From assembly GCA_003141795.1 (NCBI GenBank), contig PLNO01000104.1, forward strand, positions 1 through 20,048: a stretch of DNA of 20,048 nucleotides, written 5' to 3'. Each line of letters starts with the position of its first letter. The stretch's first letter is position 1. The stretch comes from Spirochaetaceae bacterium. Lineage in GTDB: Bacteria; Spirochaetota; Spirochaetia; SZUA-6; Fen-1364. The translations under genes and the position numbers were made by a program. Under the pieces are notes generated by a model that was given only the letters and a program-made list of their open reading frames with translations, did not search any database and was not told where the DNA came from. Shown here piece by piece: positions 15,505-20,048 of the stretch.

Positions 15505-16356
15505 TCATCCCTTGATCGCCCCCCCCGTGAGACCCGCCACGATGTATCTCTGCGCGAAGATGAATATGAGTATCGCGGGGATCATCGCGAGGCTCAGGTA
15601 GCCGAGCACGAGGTTCCAGCCCGTCGAATGCTCGCCCATGAAATCCATGACGCCCATGGGGAGGGTGAATCTCAGATTGTTGTTGAACACGAGCAAGGGA
15701 AGAAAGAAATTGTTCCAGCTCGCCACGAGGGTGAGGACCGCCGAGGTCGCGAGGATCGGCGTGGAAAGCGGAATGACCATGTACCAGAAGAAACCCAGCG
15801 GTCCGTACCCGTCGATCTGGCTGGCGTCTTCCAGCTCGCTGGGAATCGCCTTGAAAAATCCTCGCAGGAGCAGAACCTGGAGGGAGATTTGAAACGCTAT
15901 CTGAGGAAGCACGACCCCCCAATAGCGGTCCAACAACCCGAACCTGCGGATCTGGAGGTAGAGGGGGAGGATGGCGACCGCGAGAGGAAACAGAAGCCCG
16001 AGCATGAAGTAGTTGTAGATGGCCCCGCTCATGCGGAACTTCACCCGTGCCAGGGCGAACGCGGCGCCGGAGCACACCAGCAGCTCGAACGCCACCGAAA
16101 GTGCGGCGACCAGGGCCGAGTTCGCGAGCGCTCTCCAGTAGGTGCCGACCTTGCCGAGAAGCAGGTCGGTGTACTGCGAGATCATGAGCGGCACCGGCAG
16201 ATTCATGGGCTGGGAGAGGAGCTGTCCCATCGTCTTCGCCCCGCCGGTGAAGGAGATATACAACGGAATCAGAACGAACAGCGTCACGATGAAGCAGGCG
16301 AGATAGAGGAAAACGGACGCGACAGCGCGATTTCTCTTGTACGCCGATACGCTCAT
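15505..16356 (-). CDS. sugar ABC transporter permease (MalG-type)
   Basis: This 283-residue inner-membrane permease of the binding-protein-dependent family has six predicted helices. The cytosolic EAA-type loop ELEDASQIDGYGPLGFFWYM couples to the ATPase. Length and the C-terminal FAQRYIVAGLTGGAIKG are typical of MalG-like carbohydrate permeases (CUT1). The start lies 10 bp after the partner permease and has GAGGGGGG about 4 nt upstream. With the partner and the binding protein it forms an importer, probably for pentose oligomers. No ATPase gene is near; a shared MsmX-like ATPase encoded elsewhere is the usual solution. Confidence 0.95.
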   Translation of the reverse strand: MSVSAYKRNRAVASVFLYLACFIVTLFVLIPLYISFTGGAKTMGQLLSQPMNLPVPLMISQYTDLLLGKVGTYWRALANSALVAALSVAFELLVCSGAAFALARVKFRMSGAIYNYFMLGLLFPLAVAILPLYLQIRRFGLLDRYWGVVLPQIAFQISLQVLLLRGFFKAIPSELEDASQIDGYGPLGFFWYMVIPLSTPILATSAVLTLVASWNNFFLPLLVFNNNLRFTLPMGVMDFMGEHSTGWNLVLGYLSLAMIPAILIFIFAQRYIVAGLTGGAIKG

Positions 16357-16366
16357 GAAGCCCCCC

Positions 16367-17254
16367 TCATCGCGCCTCCCGTGCCAGTGTTCGCTGGTAG
16401 AAAATGCTGAAGACGAGGCATATGGCGAATATGGTCACCGCGACACTGCTTCCGTACCCGATGCTGAGCCGCTGGATCCCGAACTTGTAGAGGAAGGTCA
16501 CCATGGTCTCCGCTGCGTTCACCGGATCCCCTTTCCCCATGGCCCAGACCACATCGAAGACCTGGAAGGAGCCGATGATGGAGAAGAACACCGAGATCTG
16601 TATGGTGGGCCTGAGGAGCGGCAGCGTGACGTAGCGGTTCACCTGGCCGGCTGACGCGCCGTCGATCCGCGCCGCCTCGCGAAGCTCCAGGGGGATGTCC
16701 TGGAGGCCGGCGATCAGGATGGTCATGTGGAATCCGAAATATTTCCAGATGATCACGATCATGATGACCCAGAGGGTGAGCTGCGGGTTGCCCAGCAGAA
16801 TGGGGGCGGGCGCGGACGGGGAAATGAAGTGAACGATCGCCTTCACCAGCCCGTACTGCGGATGGTAGATGAACTGCCAGAGCACGCCGGTGATAACCTC
16901 GGAGAGAACGTACGGCATGAAGAAGAACGTGCGGAAGAACACGGCCAGCTTGAAGTCGCTTCGCCCGATGATGAGCGCCAGCCCGAGGGCCAAAGGGATC
17001 TCGATGCCCAACGAAACGACGACGATGAGCACATTGTGCCAAAGGGCCTTCTGAAAAACGGGATCGGTCGCCAGGTTGATGAAGTTGCTGAACCCGCGGA
17101 ACGCCGTGAGCGGCCCCATGCCGTTCCATTTGTACAGGCTGTACACCGCGGCCTGCACCACAGGGACGACTACAAACATTGTGAAGAGAATGAACGCGGG
17201 ACCGATGAGCAGGAGGAGGGTCGGGATCCCGACCCTCCGCGAGTTCGCCTTCAT
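16367..17254 (-). CDS. sugar ABC transporter permease (MalF-type)
   Basis: This 295-residue permease has the longer N-terminus and the PAFILFTMFVVVPVVQAAVYSL opening of MalF/UgpA-type CUT1 proteins. FGFHMTILIAGLQDIP is followed by the EAA loop ELREAARIDGASAGQVNRYV. It partners with the MalG-type permease. Two ATGs stand close together (17260 and 17254); the second is chosen because AAGGA lies 6 nt upstream of it and directly abuts the first. A strong stem-loop lies in the 72-bp gap to the binding-protein gene and may lower expression of the permeases relative to it. Confidence 0.95.
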   Translation of the reverse strand: MKANSRRVGIPTLLLLIGPAFILFTMFVVVPVVQAAVYSLYKWNGMGPLTAFRGFSNFINLATDPVFQKALWHNVLIVVVSLGIEIPLALGLALIIGRSDFKLAVFFRTFFFMPYVLSEVITGVLWQFIYHPQYGLVKAIVHFISPSAPAPILLGNPQLTLWVIMIVIIWKYFGFHMTILIAGLQDIPLELREAARIDGASAGQVNRYVTLPLLRPTIQISVFFSIIGSFQVFDVVWAMGKGDPVNAAETMVTFLYKFGIQRLSIGYGSSVAVTIFAICLVFSIFYQRTLAREAR

Positions 17255-17284
17255 GATCATTCCTTGGATGAGAGTGTGCGAAAG

Positions 17285-17310
17285 CTCCCGGAGGCGAAAG
17301 CCTCCGGGAG
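17285..17310 (-). terminator. intercistronic stem-loop between sugar-binding protein and permease genes
   Basis: CTCCCGGAGGC (17285-17295) and GCCTCCGGGAG (17300-17310) form a perfect 11-bp stem closed by a 4-nt loop (GAAA on the plus strand, TTTC in the transcribed direction). Only TTT follows in the direction of transcription. Such hairpins after a binding-protein gene commonly act as partial terminators or stabilise the upstream mRNA, giving more binding protein than permease. Confidence 0.7.
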
Positions 17311-17326
17311 TGCATTGAACGTCTTC

Positions 17327-18583
17327 CTACTTGTTCGCGTCGTAGGCCTTCTGAATGGCCGACGCCGCCTGGGCGGGCGTTGCCGTCTTGGCAAGTATGG
17401 TCTGGACGGAATCGTTGACCACGCCGCCGACCGCGGGCGGGAAGAACTGATCCAGGTACAGCTGGTAGTAGCCGGCCTTGTCCACCAGTGCCTTCACCAG
17501 TTTCGCGTTCGGGTCCTTCAGCGCGACATCCGCGCCTTTGACCGTGGGGATGATATTTCCCGTGGCAGCGTATATGGAATTGTTTTCCTTGCTCGTGAGG
17601 AACCGAAGGAAGTCCACGGCTTCATCCGGTGCGTTCTTGCCGATTGCGAAGCCGTTGCCGCCGCCGAATACGTCGGTAGCCAGGCCGACGCCGCCGGGCA
17701 CCGACGGGAACGGGGCCATGCCCTCCTTGTCGAGGATTCCCTTTTTCGAAACCGAATAGCTCGCTTCCGCGGCCGGCGACCACTGCCCCATCAAGTGGAA
17801 GGCCGCTTTTCCGTCGCCGATGATGCCGGCCTGATCAGGCCATGTCGCCGCGAGGAAGCCGTCCTGGAACGGCTTCATGTTCGTCAGATCGAGGAGCAGC
17901 TGCCCCGCCTTGACGAAGGGGGCGGCATTGAAGCTGCCCTTGCCTGAGACAACGCCTTGAAAGGCTGCCTTGCCGCCCAGCCGTATCGCCAGGTAGCTCC
18001 ACCAGAAGTGGCTCGGCCACTTGTCGCCGCCCCCGAGGGCGATGGGAGTGATCCCCGCTGCCTTCAGCTTGGACACCAGTGTCAGCATGGCGGGCCACGT
18101 GGTCGGGAACGTTTTATAGCCGACCTTGGCCAGCAGCTCCTTGTTGTACCAGATGCTGACGGCTCCCATGTCATAGGGCATGCCGTACTGTTTTCCGTTG
18201 TACTGGTAAACGCCGAGAACGCCCGGGGCCATCGAATTGCCCCACGCCGTCCCGATGACCTCCTTGCTGATGTCGCGCAGGAGGCCCGCTTCGGCGTACG
18301 TGCTCATGAGGCCGCCACCCCAGCTCTGGAAAACGTCGGGAGGATTGCCCGACTGCATGAGGGTCGAGGTCTTCGCCTTGAATGCCTCGTTCTCCAGGAT
18401 CGTAATGTCGATCGTCACGTTGGGATGAAGCTTCATGTACGCGTCGACCACGCCCTGATAAAACGGCTTGTCGGGGTCGTTCACCCCTATGTGCCAGAAC
18501 GAGACCTTCACGGGACCCGCCGCGAATGCGGTAAAAGCTGTTGCCAGGACGAGCACACCCACCAGAGAGAGTATTCTTCGCAC
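17327..18583 (-). CDS. sugar ABC transporter substrate-binding protein
   Basis: This is a 418-residue extracytoplasmic binding protein of the SBP_bac_1 type (CUT1). The signal peptide (VRRILSLVGVLVLATAFTAF then AAGP, cleavage about residue 22) has no cysteine, so the protein should be soluble in the periplasm. Family marks are KVSFWHIGVNDPDKPFYQGV, DVFQSWGGGLMSTYAEAG, YGMPYDMGAVSIWYNKELL and FLTSKENNSIYAATGNIIPT. The GTG at 18583 is selected because AAAGGAG lies 6 nt upstream and it places the signal peptide at the N-terminus. It heads the transporter/hydrolase genes; ligand is probably a xylo- or arabino-oligosaccharide, judged only from the GH43 neighbour. Confidence 0.93.
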   Translation of the reverse strand: MRRILSLVGVLVLATAFTAFAAGPVKVSFWHIGVNDPDKPFYQGVVDAYMKLHPNVTIDITILENEAFKAKTSTLMQSGNPPDVFQSWGGGLMSTYAEAGLLRDISKEVIGTAWGNSMAPGVLGVYQYNGKQYGMPYDMGAVSIWYNKELLAKVGYKTFPTTWPAMLTLVSKLKAAGITPIALGGGDKWPSHFWWSYLAIRLGGKAAFQGVVSGKGSFNAAPFVKAGQLLLDLTNMKPFQDGFLAATWPDQAGIIGDGKAAFHLMGQWSPAAEASYSVSKKGILDKEGMAPFPSVPGGVGLATDVFGGGNGFAIGKNAPDEAVDFLRFLTSKENNSIYAATGNIIPTVKGADVALKDPNAKLVKALVDKAGYYQLYLDQFFPPAVGGVVNDSVQTILAKTATPAQAASAIQKAYDANK

Positions 18584-18599
18584 TGTCGACTCCTTTCCC

Positions 18600-18616
18600 C
18601 TGTTCTGCTCGAACAG
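18600..18616. promoter_or_regulatory. inverted repeat just upstream of the binding-protein ribosome site
   Basis: CTGTTC (18600-18605) and GAACAG (18611-18616) form a perfect 6-bp inverted repeat with a 5-bp spacer. It lies a few bases upstream of the AAAGGAG site. It may be a protein-binding site or a leader hairpin that limits translation. Confidence 0.35.
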
Positions 18617-18623
18617 ACCTCGT

Positions 18624-18635
18624 GGAAACGCTTCC
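18624..18635. promoter_or_regulatory. LacI-family-like operator upstream of the sugar-binding protein gene
   Basis: GGAAACGCTTCC has the near-palindromic form, with a central CG, typical of LacI/GalR-family operators; the half-sites differ at one position. It lies about 41 bp before the start codon. No clear promoter boxes could be assigned in 18584-18728, and no LacI-type gene is in the window. Confidence 0.4.
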
Positions 18636-18716
18636 GCGAACGCGGCTGCGCCGCTCGCAGTTCCCGAGAATAGCTCGCCCCGGGTGGGAGGGAAATCGGT
18701 CAAAGGCCGAATTCAA

Positions 18717-18738
18717 GGATAGGTGATATTACCTATCC
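18717..18738 (-). terminator. palindrome at the end of the response regulator gene
   Basis: GGATAGGT (18717-18724) and ACCTATCC (18731-18738) form a perfect 8-bp stem with a 6-nt loop overlapping the TAA stop of the response regulator. Only TTGAATT follows in the transcribed direction, so it is a weak terminator candidate. It could equally be an operator for the downstream sugar genes. Confidence 0.45.
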
Positions 18739-19385
18739 CGGCTCTGCACCCATTTCACCGCGAAGCGACGCAAGTCACCCGCGCCGTCAATGCTCAGCTT
18801 GCCCTTGATATGGTCCCTGTACGCATTCACCGTCTTCACCGAGAGGTGGAGGGTCTTTGCGATCTCTGCGGCCCCGTATCCCTGTCCGATCAGATCGAGC
18901 ACTTCGAGCTCACGGTCGCTCAGCCGCCCGACGCTCGTGGCATCGGCTTCCGCTACGTCGCTGAACATCGTCTCCAGGAGCCGGTCGCGCATGACGGAGG
19001 ACACGTAGATCTTGCCGGAGAGCACCGTGCGGATGGCTTCGAGCATCACGGAGGCTGCCTCCTGCTTCATCACGTACCCGCGGGCGCCGGCCTTCAGGGC
19101 GCGGGCCGCGTAGACCGCCTCGTCGTGCATGGAGATGATGAGGATGAGCATGCGCGGGTGAGCCGCCTTCAGCGTCTTGACGAGGTCCAACCCGCTCTGC
19201 CCGGTGAGTGAGATGTCGACCAGCGCCATGTCGGGGACGCAGACCTGCAGGGCGGCAAGGGCCTCGTCGACCGAGCCCGCCTCACCGCACACCGTATAGC
19301 GCTCCTCGCTCCTGATGAGGGCCACCAGCCCCTGACGGAACACCGGGTGATCATCGACGACGAGAAAGCTCACCGTTGCCGACAC
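18729..19385 (-). CDS. NarL/FixJ-family response regulator
   Basis: This 218-residue two-component response regulator has a receiver domain (1-120) with D11/D12, the phosphoacceptor D57 in ALVDISL and K107 in YVMKQEA. A LuxR-type helix-turn-helix follows (about 155-210: LSDRELEVLDLIGQGYGAAE and SVKTVNAYRDHIKGKL). It should be phosphorylated by the kinase encoded just upstream and control transcription. The GTG at 19385 shares its first base with the kinase TAG stop and has GGAGGGG about 5 nt upstream, so the two are coupled. The adjacent same-strand sugar operon is the obvious but unproven target. Confidence 0.95.
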   Translation of the reverse strand: MSATVSFLVVDDHPVFRQGLVALIRSEERYTVCGEAGSVDEALAALQVCVPDMALVDISLTGQSGLDLVKTLKAAHPRMLILIISMHDEAVYAARALKAGARGYVMKQEAASVMLEAIRTVLSGKIYVSSVMRDRLLETMFSDVAEADATSVGRLSDRELEVLDLIGQGYGAAEIAKTLHLSVKTVNAYRDHIKGKLSIDGAGDLRRFAVKWVQSRDR

Positions 19386-20048
19386 TATTTCCCCTCCCCG
19401 CGGTCGGGAATCCTGCAGCACACCCTGGTGCCCGGACCGATGTTTTCTATGCAGAGGGTGGCTCCCGCACTCTCAGCGCGGTAACGCATGATGCGCAGTC
19501 CCATCCCATTGCCGTTTCTGCGGCGGGTGAAGCCGACGCCGTTGTCGATCACCTCAGCCACCAGAGCCCCCTCCTCGCGGGAGAGCACCACCTCCACGCG
19601 CCCCGCCTGGGAATGCTTGAGCGCATTCGTGAGCGCCTCCTGGACGATCCGATAGACCTGCGCAGCGCGGTCGGTATCATCGAGGGCGAAATCCGGCGCC
19701 GCGCGGAACTCGATTCGTGCCGCATAGCTCTGGCGCGCGGAGGAGACGAGCTCTTCCACCGCGGCGGCGAGGCCGTGCTCCGCGAGCCCCGCCGGATACA
19801 ACCCGCGCGCGATCTGCTTGGCATGTACGATGGAATCGGCGAGCAGACGCCCGATGTGATCGAGGGGGGCCGCGGATGCCGGGTCTGCCGCCGCCAGCCG
19901 TGACCTCAATACTGAAACGAGCATCGCGATGCCCGCAAGGTGCTGGCTCAGGTCATCGTGCAGGTCCTGCCCGATTCGCTGCATTGTACGGTTGGAGACC
20001 TCGAGGACTTCCCGCTCGAGCATCTGCCGCCGACCCACCTCACGTGTG
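19385..20048 (-). CDS. sensor histidine kinase, HisKA_3/HATPase (partial, N-terminus outside window)
   Basis: About 220 C-terminal residues are visible and the frame stays open to the window edge, so the sensor part is missing. A coiled-coil-like stretch leads to IGQDLHDDLSQHLAG, the HisKA_3 phosphoacceptor region (H30 of the visible part). The ATP-binding domain has the N-box QEALTNALKHS, the G1 box DNGVGF and the G2 box GNGMGLRIM. A GTG at 20038 is probably internal, because the residues before it still resemble the linker after a PAS domain. It belongs to the NarX/DegS-type kinases. No transmembrane helix is visible in this part. The gene directly precedes the response regulator. Confidence 0.93.
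   Translation of the reverse strand, partial: TREVGRRQMLEREVLEVSNRTMQRIGQDLHDDLSQHLAGIAMLVSVLRSRLAAADPASAAPLDHIGRLLADSIVHAKQIARGLYPAGLAEHGLAAAVEELVSSARQSYAARIEFRAAPDFALDDTDRAAQVYRIVQEALTNALKHSQAGRVEVVLSREEGALVAEVIDNGVGFTRRRNGNGMGLRIMRYRAESAGATLCIENIGPGTRVCCRIPDRGEGK

Noticed and set aside
16727..17947. Plus-strand frame of 406 codons opposite the MalF permease and binding protein
   Set aside because: Composition is that of reversed membrane and exported-protein code, with no recognisable domain and no ribosome site linked to a neighbour.
18600..18616. LexA (SOS) box
   Set aside because: The CTGT and ACAG ends are 9 bp apart, not the 8 of the E. coli-type box, and the neighbouring genes concern sugar uptake.

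Overview
The window is GC-rich, gene-dense bacterial DNA. Several products carry signal peptides without a lipobox (thioredoxin-like protein, small beta-barrel protein, sugar-binding protein), and one looks like an outer-membrane beta-barrel. This points to a diderm, saccharolytic, probably anaerobic or facultative bacterium. A V-type ATPase in such a cell would fit a high-GC spirochaete, but nothing here fixes the phylum, so this is a low-to-moderate inference.

Region 1 (1-1914, minus strand) is the start of an operon for a membrane ion-translocating complex related to Mrp antiporters, membrane-bound hydrogenases and complex I. It encodes a DUF4040/NuoJ-like subunit, a NuoK/MnhC-like subunit and a NuoL-like antiporter subunit that is cut by the window edge. 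Region 2 (about 1915-2193) is a divergent control region. It has a good minus-strand promoter, a -35-like TTGACA for the plus strand and an inverted repeat.

Region 3 (2194-11789, plus strand) starts with a small unknown protein bearing an EF-hand-like loop. It continues with a complete V-type ATPase operon in the order G-I-K-E-C-F-A-B-D, almost all genes overlapping or nearly touching. After D come five tandem copies of a 23/24-bp repeat and then a PtsN-like EIIA gene. The redox- or antiport-type complex and the V-ATPase, placed back to back, could share one ion circuit.

Region 4 (11790-13105) holds an exported thioredoxin-like protein with a WCPSC motif and a convergent small beta-barrel protein. 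A 9-bp-stem hairpin separates them.

Region 5 (13106-20048, minus strand) is a sugar-utilisation locus. In transcription order it has a sensor histidine kinase (cut by the edge), a NarL-type response regulator, a sugar-binding protein, two ABC permeases, a cytoplasmic GH43 beta-xylosidase-like enzyme and a short-chain dehydrogenase. No ABC ATPase is present, as is common for this transporter family. A perfect 11-bp stem with a 4-nt loop lies between the binding-protein and permease genes, and LacI-like and other inverted repeats lie upstream of the binding-protein gene. The likely job is uptake of xylo-oligosaccharides (or related pentose oligomers) and their hydrolysis inside the cell. I found no clearly new defence or mobile system. 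The most unusual items are the tandem repeat between atpD and ptsN, the unknown first gene of the ATPase operon, and the divergent ion-pump arrangement.
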